DNA of 64,000 bases from Neobacillus bataviensis LMG 21833 (GCF_000307875.1 NZ_AJLS01000041.1:29975-93974); one strand, 5' to 3'. Shown: positions 8,215 to 16,884, counted from the first letter of the stretch. Translations and numbers: made by a program. Notes: a model not told the origin generated them from the letters alone.

Positions 8215-11200
8215 TTGAAAATTATTGAGATGCACATCTACGGCTACGGACAATTGGAAAATGTAAAAATCACGAACCTTAGTGATTTTCAAGTATTCTA
8301 TGGCGAAAATGAAGCAGGCAAGTCTACCATTATGGCATTTATTCATAGTATTCTTTTCGGGTTCCCGACAAAGCAACAATCTGACCTGCGCTATGAGCCT
8401 AAACATAACAGCAAATACGGCGGTAAAATTAGAATTTATCATGAAGAGTACGGATACGCAGTTATTGAGCGGATTAAAGGAAAAGCGGCAGGCGATGTAA
8501 AGGTAGTCATGGATACGGGAACAATTGGCGGCGAAGAACTTTTAAAAGAACTTACAGCAAATTTTGATAAAATTTTATTCCAAGCCATTTTTTCCTTTAA
8601 TTTGCAAGGCTTGCAAAACATACACCAATTGAAGGATGAGGACATCGGCAAATTTCTATTCTCAGCGGGAACATTGGGTACAGAACAATTATCAAAAGCT
8701 GAAACCTTCCTGCAAAAAGAGTTAGATTCACGCTTTAAGCCATCAGGTAAGAAACCGTTTTTGAATGAAAAATTACAAGCCCTTCATGAAATAAGCGGAG
8801 AATTGAAAAAAGCGGCAGCAAAAAATAAGGAATATGAAAGCTTGGTGACAAAGAAAGAGTGGCTGCAACAAGAAATGGCAGCCATAACTGACTCGCTTCA
8901 GGAAATTAGCAAAAAGGTCGGGGAATTAAATGAATGGAAGAGAATTGAACCAATCGTCAAAGAGGACAGGCGGGTAAATAAGGAGTTAAACGAACTGGGG
9001 GAAATCGAGTTTCCGGCTCGCGGGATTGAAAGAATTGAGAAACTAAATCAACTGATCCACCCCTATGATGCTGAGGTCATAAGTATTTCCGAAAGAATTG
9101 AAAATATGAAACAGGAATTAACGGCAATTGAGCCAAATATTTCTTTGCTTGAAAATGAGCCGGCCATTTTAACATTGCTTGATCAGGTACCGATAATGGA
9201 GCAATGGAATCTAGAGAAGCAGCAATGTGAAGCCAAACTAGCTGAGTTAGAGGATAAACTGTCCATTATAAGAGAAAAGCTTCATTTACCTTTAAATGAA
9301 GAAGAGATCCTTGCCATTAATACAAATATATATATGAAAAATCAGGTCGAGATCGTTTCCCGAAAACGGCAAAAACTCGAAGAAGTAAAGAAAGAGCTAG
9401 AGGCACGGTATCAGGAAGAAAAAAACGCATTAGAAGAAATAGAAAAGGATGTTCGATTTGTAGAGAGGCAAGTCCTTGCCAAACAGGAGCGGTTACTGCT
9501 TGAAGAGCAAGTAAGTGTAAATAATGATAAAAAAAGCATGGAATGGGAATTAAAATCCTTACAGGAGCAAATTGAGATTTTTAAGCAAGCAAATGAACGA
9601 GATAGGGCCGTAAGTGAAAGCATGAATAAGCAGAAAAGGCTCCAGTTTTTTCTGTTTGAGTTCATTTTATTAGGGCTGCTATTGTATGGCATGTTCACAA
9701 AGCAATGGGTTCTCTTGTTTTTCGGTGTGCTTGGTTGTGTAGGTATCGCAATTTTTATGTTGAAAAGCACAAAGCCTATAAAAGAAGAAAAAGTGAAGCA
9801 GACACTTAATGGTTTAATAGAAAAGGAAACAACGCTAAAGCAAAAGCTTGAGTCAGCAAAATATTTGGATATTACTAAGCTCGAGAATCAATTACAGCTG
9901 GATAATCAAAGACGTGAAGAGCTGCAAATGTTAAAAATGAGCCTAAAGCAACAGCATCCCCAATACACTAAGGCATTAACAAAATTGGATGAATGGGAAA
10001 TAGAGTCGGCTCAAAATAAAGAAAAGCTGTTATCGATAAGTAGTGAACTAAAGATACCCGAATATATTGCTGTATCGTTTTTACAAGAAGCTTTTGAGTT
10101 AATCGAGCAATGTAAATCTATTTACCGCGAGAAAAATCAATTGCATACAAGACTGGGACAAATTAATCAGCATCAAACCCAAATAGGAGAAGGACTTAAA
10201 TCATATGAGAATCGTTTTTTACAGGTTAAGGGCTTAGATCTGCATAATTCGGCCTACCTTCTCAGAAACAAGCTGAAGGAAGAGCATGAAAAGCAAATAA
10301 AGAGCCAGGAGAGGATCGGGAAGCTTGATGACCTTACAGCTGACTTTAAGCAAAAGTCACAAGAATTGGTGCTATTACAAGCCGAACATGACAAGCTTCT
10401 CCAAATTGCTAAGACTGAAACAGAGCAGCTATTCTATGAACTTGGGGAAAAGGCTGAAAAACATGCTCAGCTTCTTGAAAGGCATGACTATCTTCAAAGT
10501 CAGCTGCAGTACTCTATTCTTCCTGAACAGGTAAGGGAAAGCTATTTATCTATTCATGATAGTGATGAAGTAATCTCAGGATATAATCTTGAAGCACAGC
10601 AATTGCAGGCAAAATTAAAAGAACTTCAAGAGCACCAAGCTTCCATAAGCTACGAGATTCAAATACTGGAAGAAGGCGGCGTGTATTCTGACATTCTCCA
10701 TCACTATAAGCAGAAAAAGTTTGAGCTAGATGAGGCAGCGAAAGAGTGGTCTGTCTATTGTTTATCCCAACAGATTTTGGCGCAAACGATTGATAAGTAT
10801 AAAAGCGTTCATTTACCAAGGATGCTCTCCAAAGCGGAAGAATACATGTTATTTCTAACGAATGGCAGCTACCGTAAAATTCACCTGCAAAAGGCGGGTT
10901 CCGGTTTTCTTGTTGAGCGAGAGGATCATACCATATTTGAAGCAAAAGAGTTAAGCCAGGGAACAATGGAGCAGTTATATGTGTCCATTCGACTTGCATT
11001 GGCAACAACGCTTTATGAAAAATATCAGTTTCCGATTATCATTGATGATAGCTTTGTTAATTTTGATGCAAAAAGAACAAGTAAAGTGATTGAACTACTT
11101 AAAACACTAGAGCGAAATCAACTATTATTTTTTACTTGCCATGCACACTTACTACCCCTTTTCCAGAGGGAAAATATTCTTTCAATAGAAAAAGGTGCTG

Positions 11201-11217
11201 TTCAGGTTATTTACTAG
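8215..11217 (+). CDS. yhaN: SbcC/Rad50-like ATPase YhaN with embedded membrane segment
   Basis: A 1000-residue SMC-like protein. Walker A (GENEAGKST) lies near residue 36, and the signature LSQGTMEQLY with Walker B IIIDDSFVNFD lies near 920-950, separated by long coiled coils. In the middle of the coiled-coil region (about residues 478-520) are two adjacent hydrophobic segments that look like a membrane hairpin. That feature occurs in YhaN-type proteins but not in SbcC. The TTG start follows AAGGGGTGA. It is encoded directly after the phosphoesterase yhaO and 51 bases before yhaM, so the three likely form an operon. An inferred role is processing of DNA ends or nucleic acid at the membrane. 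Confidence 0.9.
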   Translation: MKIIEMHIYGYGQLENVKITNLSDFQVFYGENEAGKSTIMAFIHSILFGFPTKQQSDLRYEPKHNSKYGGKIRIYHEEYGYAVIERIKGKAAGDVKVVMDTGTIGGEELLKELTANFDKILFQAIFSFNLQGLQNIHQLKDEDIGKFLFSAGTLGTEQLSKAETFLQKELDSRFKPSGKKPFLNEKLQALHEISGELKKAAAKNKEYESLVTKKEWLQQEMAAITDSLQEISKKVGELNEWKRIEPIVKEDRRVNKELNELGEIEFPARGIERIEKLNQLIHPYDAEVISISERIENMKQELTAIEPNISLLENEPAILTLLDQVPIMEQWNLEKQQCEAKLAELEDKLSIIREKLHLPLNEEEILAINTNIYMKNQVEIVSRKRQKLEEVKKELEARYQEEKNALEEIEKDVRFVERQVLAKQERLLLEEQVSVNNDKKSMEWELKSLQEQIEIFKQANERDRAVSESMNKQKRLQFFLFEFILLGLLLYGMFTKQWVLLFFGVLGCVGIAIFMLKSTKPIKEEKVKQTLNGLIEKETTLKQKLESAKYLDITKLENQLQLDNQRREELQMLKMSLKQQHPQYTKALTKLDEWEIESAQNKEKLLSISSELKIPEYIAVSFLQEAFELIEQCKSIYREKNQLHTRLGQINQHQTQIGEGLKSYENRFLQVKGLDLHNSAYLLRNKLKEEHEKQIKSQERIGKLDDLTADFKQKSQELVLLQAEHDKLLQIAKTETEQLFYELGEKAEKHAQLLERHDYLQSQLQYSILPEQVRESYLSIHDSDEVISGYNLEAQQLQAKLKELQEHQASISYEIQILEEGGVYSDILHHYKQKKFELDEAAKEWSVYCLSQQILAQTIDKYKSVHLPRMLSKAEEYMLFLTNGSYRKIHLQKAGSGFLVEREDHTIFEAKELSQGTMEQLYVSIRLALATTLYEKYQFPIIIDDSFVNFDAKRTSKVIELLKTLERNQLLFFTCHAHLLPLFQRENILSIEKGAVQVIY

Positions 11218-11268
11218 AGAAATAGGACTATATGTTATACTCATAATATGGGAAGGAGCGTGGATAGG

Positions 11269-12213
11269 TTGGGAAAAGGTATATTAGATTATGAGGTTGG
11301 AGAACAGGTTGAATTATTTCTCTTAATAAAAAATTCAACAAAAGGGATTGCGAGTAATGGTAAGCCTTTTTTGACGTTAATTCTGCAAGATCAAAGCGGG
11401 GAAATCGAGGCAAAGCTTTGGGATGCCAGTGAAGAGGATATAAAGAATTATGCTCCCCAAAATATTGTGAAAATTCTTGGAGATCTTCAAAATTATCGTG
11501 GTAAGAGTCAACTGAAAATTCGTCAAATCCGGAAAACTGGCCCTACGGATGGGGTGAAGCTGGATGACTTCCTTGAGACCGCTCCACTAAGTCAGGAAGA
11601 AATGGTCAGCAAACTGACACAGTATATTTTTGAAATGAGAAATCCTAATATCCAACGAATAACTCGCCATTTAATAAAGAAACATCAAAAGGCGTTTTTA
11701 GAATATCCGGCCGCTACTAAAAACCATCATGAGTTTGTCTCAGGACTTGCCTATCACGTTGTCAGCATGCTTGACCTGGCCAAAGCGATTGCATCATTAT
11801 ATCCTAGTCTCGATAAGGATCTGCTCTATGCCGGAGTGATCTTACACGATATGGGGAAAGTAATGGAATTATCAGGGCCAGTTTCAACGGTTTATACGAT
11901 AGAGGGAAATTTGCTTGGACATATCACGATAATGATTACCGAAATTGGCAAGGCAGCTGAGGAACTAGGAATCTCCGGTGAAGAGGTATTAATTTTACAA
12001 CACCTTGTCCTTAGTCATCATGGGAAAGCGGAATGGGGCAGTCCCAAACCGCCATTAATCAAGGAAGCAGAAATCCTTCATTATATCGATAATCTTGATG
12101 CAAAAATGAACATGCTTGACCGTGCATTAGAAAGAGTAAAGCCCGGTGAATATTCTGAACGAATTTTTGCCTTGGATAATCGGTCATTTTATAAGCCAGT
12201 GTTTCATAAGTAG
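11269..12213 (+). CDS. yhaM: 3'-5' exoribonuclease YhaM
   Basis: A 314-residue enzyme with an N-terminal OB-fold (about 10-95) and an HD phosphohydrolase domain. Metal-binding motifs are [13 protein letters not shown] and LHDMGK (about residue 200), plus HHGKAEWGS. YhaM degrades RNA, and in vitro single-stranded DNA, in the 3' to 5' direction. TTG at 11269 gives the family's usual length and the N-terminus LGKGI, aligning with MAKGI of B. subtilis; the GGAAGGAG site is 11 bases upstream. An ATG at 11248 would overlap the site. It is the third gene of the yhaO-yhaN-yhaM group and is followed by a terminator. Confidence 0.93.
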   Translation: MGKGILDYEVGEQVELFLLIKNSTKGIASNGKPFLTLILQDQSGEIEAKLWDASEEDIKNYAPQNIVKILGDLQNYRGKSQLKIRQIRKTGPTDGVKLDDFLETAPLSQEEMVSKLTQYIFEMRNPNIQRITRHLIKKHQKAFLEYPAATKNHHEFVSGLAYHVVSMLDLAKAIASLYPSLDKDLLYAGVILHDMGKVMELSGPVSTVYTIEGNLLGHITIMITEIGKAAEELGISGEEVLILQHLVLSHHGKAEWGSPKPPLIKEAEILHYIDNLDAKMNMLDRALERVKPGEYSERIFALDNRSFYKPVFHK

Positions 12214-12216
12214 ATT

Positions 12217-12246
12217 AAAATAACCCATTTTAGGGTTATTTTTTTT
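12217..12246 (+). terminator. Terminator of yhaM
   Basis: Stem AATAACCC/GGGTTATT with an ATTTTA loop and an eight-base T-run. Confidence 0.75.
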
Positions 12247-12327
12247 AAGTAGAAACGAATAATTTTAGAAAAACCGAATAAGTTGTAATACAAAGTGGAC
12301 AACCACTAGAGAAGGGAGCAAGAGAAG

Positions 12328-12516
12328 TTGACTATACCTATTTGGATTTATGCAGTCGTGGTTGGAATTGTAATTAGTGCCCTTATGGCAATCAAAACGG
12401 GCAGGGAAGAACGGCAGCTAGAAATGGAAAATATCGAGCGCGAGGGAGAAATCTATATTACGCGCCTTGAACGTGAGAAGGAAATGCGTGAGGAACTAAA
12501 GGTAACAGGGGAATAA
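12328..12516 (+). CDS. yhaL: Sporulation-linked small membrane protein YhaL
   Basis: A 62-residue protein with one N-terminal membrane helix (about 3-20), followed by a highly charged cytoplasmic tail rich in Glu and Arg. It starts with TTG after GGGAGC. The position between yhaM and prsA equals that of B. subtilis yhaL, which is reported as sporulation-related. It is followed by two hairpins. No enzymatic motif is present. Confidence 0.75.
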   Translation: MTIPIWIYAVVVGIVISALMAIKTGREERQLEMENIEREGEIYITRLEREKEMREELKVTGE

Positions 12517-12520
12517 GAAA

Positions 12521-12546
12521 AGCTCCAGCGCCTAGGTGCTGGAGCT
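12521..12546 (+). repeat. Hairpin remnant of a Bacillaceae intergenic repeat
   Basis: A perfect 9-bp inverted repeat (12521-12529 with 12538-12546) built on AGCTCCAGC/GCTGGAGCT. From memory, the same ends bound longer GC-rich intergenic repeats common in Bacillaceae. The neighbouring hairpin carries the other end sequence, also found at 63931. Confidence 0.5.
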
Positions 12547-12556
12547 AGCCAATAAT

Positions 12557-12592
12557 AAAAGCGGAAGCGCCTGGTCAGGCACTTCCGCTTTT
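12557..12592. terminator. Bidirectional terminator between yhaL and prsA
   Basis: An 11-bp stem AAAAGCGGAAG/CTTCCGCTTTT plus an inner GCCT/AGGC stem. A-runs and T-runs on the two sides let it serve both convergent genes. Confidence 0.8.
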
Positions 12593-12597
12593 ATTGT

Positions 12598-13473
12598 TTA
12601 CTGCTGTGCTGCAGAGGTTTGTGGCTTAAGCGCGTCTTTTAAATCTTTATCGCTTACTTTTACATCCGCTGCTTTAAGTTCACGCTGCATGACTTTATTG
12701 ATATCTTCAGTCTTTAATTTAGATGATTTCACTTGATATTCAATGTCTTTTTTCATATCAGCAAAAGGCTTCTTTTCTTGTTTTTCTGTTACTTGGATAA
12801 TATGATAGCCAAATTGTGTTTTGACAGGTGCGCTAATTTCTTTCGCCTTAAGGGCAAAGGCTGCTTTGATAAAGTCAGCATCATATTGCGCTTTATTTGT
12901 ATTATTGATAGTACCTAAATCACCGCCATTTTGAGCAGAAGCAGTATCTGTTGAATATTCTTTCGCAACATCTTCAAATTTTGCACCTTCATCAAGCTTT
13001 TTCTTCACTTCATTTGCAGTTGCTTCATCTTTAACAAGGATATGACGAGCTTTTATATCTGGGGTATAGCTATCGTAATAATCCTTCAATTCTTTGTCAG
13101 TCACTTTTACGTCTTTCAGTGCTGCTTTTTCTTGCATCATTCCAAGCTTCATTGTTTTCTTTAAATCATCTTCGCTTTTATAGCCATATTGGGCAAGCGT
13201 TGTTTCGAAATTTGCACCTAGGTCTGATTTTAATTGGTTGATCTTATCATTAAGTTCTTTATCTGTTACTTTGTATTTTTTTGATAGAACTTTTTCATAT
13301 ACAAGCTGTTGAAGGGCTTGGTCACCGATCTTTTCCTTCATCGAGTTGTATAACTCATCCTGTGTTACATTTCCAGCCTTACTCTCTACTACAGTTTTAG
13401 AACCACCTTGATTACATGCACCTAATACCAGAACCCCGCCAGCTAATGAAAGGGCTAATATCCATTTTTTCAT
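12598..13473 (-). CDS. prsA: Foldase lipoprotein PrsA (parvulin-type peptidyl-prolyl isomerase)
   Basis: Extracytoplasmic folding factor for secreted proteins, 291 residues. The N-terminus is a lipoprotein signal with lipobox LGAC, the acylated cysteine being Cys20. The parvulin domain covers about residues 135-230, with KARHILVKDE, GGDLGTI and FGYHIIQV. Flanking N- and C-terminal helical parts form the chaperone region and are Lys/Asp-rich. The start at 13473 follows AGGAGAG. It lies convergent with yhaL over a shared terminator. PrsA is needed for penicillin-binding protein and exoenzyme folding in B. subtilis. In that species ScoC, also in this window, controls the exoprotease genes. Confidence 0.95.
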   Translation of the reverse strand: MKKWILALSLAGGVLVLGACNQGGSKTVVESKAGNVTQDELYNSMKEKIGDQALQQLVYEKVLSKKYKVTDKELNDKINQLKSDLGANFETTLAQYGYKSEDDLKKTMKLGMMQEKAALKDVKVTDKELKDYYDSYTPDIKARHILVKDEATANEVKKKLDEGAKFEDVAKEYSTDTASAQNGGDLGTINNTNKAQYDADFIKAAFALKAKEISAPVKTQFGYHIIQVTEKQEKKPFADMKKDIEYQVKSSKLKTEDINKVMQRELKAADVKVSDKDLKDALKPQTSAAQQ

Positions 13474-13689
13474 GCTGTATCTCTCCTAAACAGTAAATTC
13501 TTATGGGCTATTTGTCCACATCCCTTACTATAACATAAATTGGAACCGCTGCAAAAATTAAAGCTAGGAGCATTAAAAAAATGTCTAAAAGGGCGCGGGA
13601 CTTTTCCCATAAAATAAGCTAAGTGCCTAAACGAAATGAATACAGCATGAATAGTATATCTTAGCAAATGGAAAAGGAGGTAAAAATAT

Positions 13690-13782
13690 ATGTCTGGTGG
13701 TGCAGCATACGGTGGAGGATTTGCATTAATTGTCGTCCTTTTCATCTTGTTAATTATCATTGGGGCTTCTTTTGTTTATTAA
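13690..13782 (+). CDS. YjcZ-family sporulation peptide
   Basis: A 30-residue peptide too short for usual gene finders. It starts MSGGAAYGGGFALI and then runs as a single hydrophobic helix ending in FVY. Glycine-rich heads on one membrane helix are typical of the YjcZ/YtrI-type small sporulation proteins. A strong AAAAGGAGG ribosome site sits 8-10 bases upstream, and a strong terminator follows the stop, so it is a complete transcription unit. Sporulation expression is inferred from the family. Confidence 0.8.
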   Translation: MSGGAAYGGGFALIVVLFILLIIIGASFVY

Positions 13783-13801
13783 GAAAAAAAGTGTAAACTA
13801 A

Positions 13802-13837
13802 AAGCGATGAGAATTTCCTCATCGCTTCGCTTTTTTT
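13802..13837 (+). terminator. Terminator of the YjcZ-type gene
   Basis: A 10-bp perfect stem (13802-13811 with 13818-13827), followed by CGC and a seven-base T-run. Confidence 0.8.
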
Positions 13838-13890
13838 AGTTGTTTTCATATTTACTAATCCAAACCATTCGTATTATTTTCACAGGTGGA

Positions 13891-14073
13891 TTATGTATAC
13901 AAAATTTCCAGGTATGATGATATCAGTAAGATCGTGATAAGAACATTAATGGTGCGGAAGACCTTATGCTGGTTTTCTTCCGGTATTTCCTTTTGAATAC
14001 AAAGAGAATTGGTCATTTTATTTACATAAAACAAAATAAAAATAGCGAAGACAATAAAAACGGAGATCATCAT
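13891..14073 (-). CDS. Small membrane protein of unknown function
   Basis: A 60-residue protein with two hydrophobic segments separated by a charged loop of about 20 residues. The minus-strand start at 14073 follows AGGGAGGGA; a longer frame to 14124 lacks a ribosome site. It is divergent from yhaI. I do not recognise the family, and nothing suggests a function beyond a membrane hairpin. Confidence 0.55.
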   Translation of the reverse strand: MMISVFIVFAIFILFYVNKMTNSLCIQKEIPEENQHKVFRTINVLITILLISSYLEILYT

Positions 14074-14274
14074 TGATTCCCTCCCTGTTGTTCGTGTTAT
14101 GCTTAATACAATACCAAAAATCAAACAAAAAAGATAGTCAAAAAGAATGGAAGAATGTTAGACTTTTTTCATCAGTAAACTAATCCAAAGTATTAGAAGA
14201 GGTTTACCCAACTCTCAAAAAGGTGAATAATGTAAAAAAGGATCATGTAAAGGTTTGGAAAGAGGGCTATGGTT

Positions 14275-14613
14275 ATGAATGAATATAAAGTATTATGGCA
14301 AAGAATCCATCTTCTTGAATATCACCAAAAGCTGTTTGTAAAACTGCTAAACAATCCCAAGCTTGAATTTTATAAGCTTGTCATTGAAAATGGTTTAAAC
14401 GAGCAGGAAACAGAAAAGTTCTTTGATTTATGTGACAAATTGAGCATGAAATTAGAAGAACAAAAAGCGGAAGGGTATGTTTACTTTCATCCGCTTTTTG
14501 AACAATTATCAGCTGCTTTACCAGCTAACCTGAAAATGGAAGAGGTAATAAGGGCGTGCCTGCTCCAGAATTTATACAAGCCTCTATTTCTGGAGTTCGA
14601 AAAATATTTATAA
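14275..14613 (+). CDS. yhaI: YhaI-like DUF1878 protein
   Basis: A 112-residue soluble, mostly helical protein beginning MNEYKVLWQRIHLLEYHQKL. The region between prsA and scoC, its length and its N-terminus match the B. subtilis YhaI (DUF1878) family, whose function is unknown. ATG 14275 is preferred because the GAAAGAGGG site ends 9 bases upstream; ATG 14269 would leave only about 3. It is convergent with scoC, with 8 bases between the stop codons and no clear hairpin there. Confidence 0.75.
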   Translation: MNEYKVLWQRIHLLEYHQKLFVKLLNNPKLEFYKLVIENGLNEQETEKFFDLCDKLSMKLEEQKAEGYVYFHPLFEQLSAALPANLKMEEVIRACLLQNLYKPLFLEFEKYL

Positions 14614-14621
14614 TGGAGGTT

Positions 14622-15197
14622 TTACGCTAATTCTTGCTCTGTCTTTTTTGCCTTTTTCAGCTGTCCATTTTCTTCAATGAATTCACTTTCAATATTATGA
14701 AATGAACGTTCAAAGATCTCCATAAAATCTTCACCGTAAATGTTGCGAATAATCGCCATCATCTCAATAATATCTGGAAACTTCCCGTACAATTCCCTTA
14801 GCGGTAAAGCACCGGAAAAAGCGGCATTTTTATTCGGTTCATATGTTTCCATTGATTTAAGCAAAATCTCTTCACCGGCTTCAGTGAGCTGAATATACGT
14901 ATTACGTTTGTCGTTTTCCTTTTTAGAAAATTTCAACAAACCTCGTTCTTCTAACTTTTTTGAAAAATTAAAAGCTGTTGATACATGCATTACTCCGAAT
15001 TTTGCCACATCCGAGATGGAGGCGCCATTTAAATGATAGGCGATCCAAAGAATATGATGCTCATTAATATTTAAATCATAAGGCTTAATCCATTGCTGCC
15101 AGTCTTTCTCAATCGACTTCCATAATGCTTTACTTAATTGTGTAATTCTCTGACTAAAGATCATGGCTTCCTTCATTGAATATTGTTTCTCAGTCAT
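14622..15197 (-). CDS. scoC: MarR-family transition-state regulator ScoC (Hpr)
   Basis: A 191-residue winged-helix regulator. Two stretches are nearly identical to B. subtilis Hpr as I recall it: the segment around [15 protein letters not shown], and the recognition region around [17 protein letters not shown]. In B. subtilis ScoC represses aprE, nprE, sinI and oligopeptide permease genes during the transition state. ATG 15197 is chosen because TAGGTGA lies 9 bases upstream; the GTG at 15209 overlaps that site. The upstream region holds a long AT-only palindrome at 15243-15282, a candidate control element. Confidence 0.94.
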   Translation of the reverse strand: MTEKQYSMKEAMIFSQRITQLSKALWKSIEKDWQQWIKPYDLNINEHHILWIAYHLNGASISDVAKFGVMHVSTAFNFSKKLEERGLLKFSKKENDKRNTYIQLTEAGEEILLKSMETYEPNKNAAFSGALPLRELYGKFPDIIEMMAIIRNIYGEDFMEIFERSFHNIESEFIEENGQLKKAKKTEQELA

Positions 15198-15242
15198 CCC
15201 CAATTTCACCTACTTTTATATTTCTCTATTATCATTATGCCA

Positions 15243-15282
15243 ATAAAATAAAAATTAATAAAGATATTAATTTTTATTTTAT
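15243..15282. promoter_or_regulatory. AT-only perfect inverted repeat upstream of scoC
   Basis: 18-bp arms (15243-15260 and 15265-15282) around the 4-base loop AAGA. It lies 46 bases upstream of the scoC start. A second smaller inverted repeat, ATATTGA/TCAATAT, follows at 15281-15307. It could be an operator or a DNA-bending element; the arms are all A/T, so it is a poor terminator. Confidence 0.5.
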
Positions 15283-15432
15283 ATTGAATTTTGAAAAAAC
15301 TCAATATAAAAATTTTTTTCGAATAGTTTTCACATAATTATCCTGCTAAAAATAGACCTTGTTCATAGGAACGAATGGTAAAACATATAAATAGTTACAA
15401 CGATTGTTCGAATAAGTAGGGGGTCAAAAAGG

Positions 15433-15624
15433 ATGAAGAGCGTAGCTGTAACGTTATTTATCGTAAGTGCTATTCTTTTTTTAGGATCATCTAAATATTT
15501 ATTTGATTTAAAAAGACCCGGTGTGTATCCGCCAAAACGAGTATTAAAGAAAAGAGCAGCTGCCTTGGCTGGTGTTAGCGGCATGTTCCTATTAGCCGCT
15601 TTCTTACTTTCAAAACTTTTATAG
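15433..15624 (+). CDS. Small two-helix membrane protein of unknown function
   Basis: A 63-residue protein with an N-terminal hydrophobic helix, a basic middle segment containing KRPGVYPPKRVLKK, and a second C-terminal helix ending in KLL. The ATG follows TAGGGGG. It stands alone between scoC and trpP and ends at a bidirectional terminator. I do not recognise a functional family; it may be one of the short conserved Bacillus membrane proteins. Confidence 0.6.
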   Translation: MKSVAVTLFIVSAILFLGSSKYLFDLKRPGVYPPKRVLKKRAAALAGVSGMFLLAAFLLSKLL

Positions 15625-15642
15625 AAGCCCTCTAGTATGTAA

Positions 15643-15678
15643 TTTAAGAAAAGAACCCCTCGGGGTTCTTTTCTTAAA
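15643..15678. terminator. Bidirectional terminator between the small membrane gene and trpP
   Basis: Long perfect stem AAGAAAAGAACCCC/GGGGTTCTTTTCTT with TC at the tip. A and T runs on both sides serve the two convergent genes. Confidence 0.8.
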
Positions 15679-15694
15679 AAGAGAGCCCCGTGCA

Positions 15695-16222
15695 TTACTT
15701 TTGGATGATGGAAGCTGATGATATTTTAGATCTTTTGAAAATAGATTGAGCTACTGGAAACAAAATAACCATGATAACAGTATTTAGTGCGATTGCAGGT
15801 AAAACCCCTACTGAAAATAATGCTGCGAAAGGCCCTGGTAATCCAACAAGTAAAAGGGCGGAACCTAAAAAGATTGTTCCTGAAACTAATGTTCCAACTG
15901 CAGTTAAAATAGCAGCACTAACAATAGGCTTAACAAATTTCTTCAAGATCAGGAATAAACCGAAAAAGATTAATGAAGTGAAAATCTTATCGATTATATT
16001 GGGAATCTGTCCGTTAGGAAATCCCGTGGTTAATGCAGATAAAACACCAGTTACAATCCCCATTAGCATGACACTTTTTACTTCTGGTACAAGAATAATT
16101 CCTAAAAACATCATCGCCAGCATCATATCTGGTTTAATACCAAGGAAGTTTGGCATTACCGTATGCAATACAACCCCAATCCCCGCTAAAAGTGCTAAAA
16201 TGACTAGATTTTTTGTTTTCAT
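15695..16222 (-). CDS. trpP: Tryptophan transporter TrpP
   Basis: A 175-residue membrane protein with about five hydrophobic segments. It matches B. subtilis TrpP (YhaG) in length, in position beside hit and scoC, and in the start MKTKNLVILALLAGIG. TrpP imports tryptophan. The strongest support for the name is regulatory: the leader just before the start has six NAG triplets with exact two-base spacers overlapping the ribosome site, the pattern bound by the tryptophan-sensing TRAP protein. It is convergent with the small membrane gene, with a shared terminator between. Confidence 0.9.
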   Translation of the reverse strand: MKTKNLVILALLAGIGVVLHTVMPNFLGIKPDMMLAMMFLGIILVPEVKSVMLMGIVTGVLSALTTGFPNGQIPNIIDKIFTSLIFFGLFLILKKFVKPIVSAAILTAVGTLVSGTIFLGSALLLVGLPGPFAALFSVGVLPAIALNTVIMVILFPVAQSIFKRSKISSASIIQK

Positions 16223-16224
16223 TT

Positions 16225-16252
16225 CTCATCTCTCCTCTGCTATCCTAAGCTA
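16225..16252 (-). promoter_or_regulatory. TRAP-binding site overlapping the trpP ribosome site
   Basis: On the minus strand the leader reads TAG, TAG, TAG, GAG, GAG, GAG, each separated by exactly two bases, and ends two bases before the start codon. The GAG triplets form the ribosome binding site. TRAP binding here would block translation when tryptophan is abundant, as known for B. subtilis trpP. Confidence 0.8.
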
Positions 16253-16263
16253 ATTTGTTCCTC

Positions 16264-16309
16264 CTGCAGTACACTCATTGCCTGCAGCGAAAAACTTAGA
16301 TTCATTATA
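16264..16309 (-). promoter_or_regulatory. trpP promoter (-10) and leader hairpin
   Basis: A minus-strand extended -10, TGTTATAAT, has its TATAAT at 16309-16304. The leader then has CTGCAG copies at 16282-16287 and 16264-16269 that can pair as a 5' stem-loop upstream of the TRAP site. The -35 is weak. Confidence 0.5.
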
Positions 16310-16371
16310 ACATATTACGATAATATTCATAAAGATATAATTTTCAGAAAATTGGTTTTAACAACACAAGT

Positions 16372-16791
16372 TTACAGCTGTTTATGAATAGCCGCTGCCA
16401 TTTCTTGTAATAATTGTGGTGTATAATCGCTTTGATTGCTTTTCCATACCACTCCCAGACCATCTCCTTTACCATAGCGCGGAATCAAATGGATATGGAA
16501 GTGAAAAACAGTCTGGCCGGCAAGTTCACCATTATTATTGATTGTGTTCATTGCAGCAGGCTCAAATTCCTTTTTGAGAGCATTAGCAATAGAGGGGACA
16601 ACTTCATAAATGTTTCTTGCGATTTCTGGCGTTAATTCGTATACGTTTTCTTTATGTACCTTAGGAATCACAAGGGTATGCCCTTTTGTCACCTGACTGA
16701 TATCCATAAACGCTACGACATGCTCATTTTCAAAAACCTTTGCGGCAGGAATTTCACCATTAACAATTTTACAAAAAATACAATCGCTCAT
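16372..16791 (-). CDS. hit: HIT-family nucleotide-binding hydrolase Hit
   Basis: A 139-residue histidine-triad protein with the signature HFHIHLIPRY near residue 100. The N-terminal CIFCKIVNGEIPA includes two cysteines that may bind zinc with a His downstream. HIT proteins hydrolyse AMP-linked amides such as AMP-lysine or AMP-NH2. The start at 16791 lies behind an AAAGGGG site. A minus-strand terminator at 16840-16884 lies just upstream, so transcription entering from further upstream would stop before this gene unless that structure is avoided. Confidence 0.93.
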   Translation of the reverse strand: MSDCIFCKIVNGEIPAAKVFENEHVVAFMDISQVTKGHTLVIPKVHKENVYELTPEIARNIYEVVPSIANALKKEFEPAAMNTINNNGELAGQTVFHFHIHLIPRYGKGDGLGVVWKSNQSDYTPQLLQEMAAAIHKQL

Positions 16792-16839
16792 TTTATCGAC
16801 AACCCCTTTAAATGTTTGTCTTATTTTACCATAATGTCA

Positions 16840-16884
16840 TGGGATAAAAAAGAAAAAGGCAGGATTCGCATGGAATCCCGCCTT
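16840..16884 (-). terminator. Minus-strand terminator upstream of hit with overlapping alternative hairpin
   Basis: Stem AAGGC(G)GGATTC/GAATCC(T)GCCTT, read on the minus strand, is followed by TTTTTCTTTTTT. A competing hairpin CCTTC-CC-GAAGG at 16881-16892 uses part of its first arm. This arrangement is compatible with an attenuator in the hit leader or with the 3' end of a separate RNA. Confidence 0.6.

Noticed and set aside
15771..16253. 160-codon plus-strand open frame opposite trpP
   Set aside because: It is the mirror of the TrpP gene, lacks a ribosome site and has an odd composition; the minus-strand gene has membrane helices and a TRAP leader.
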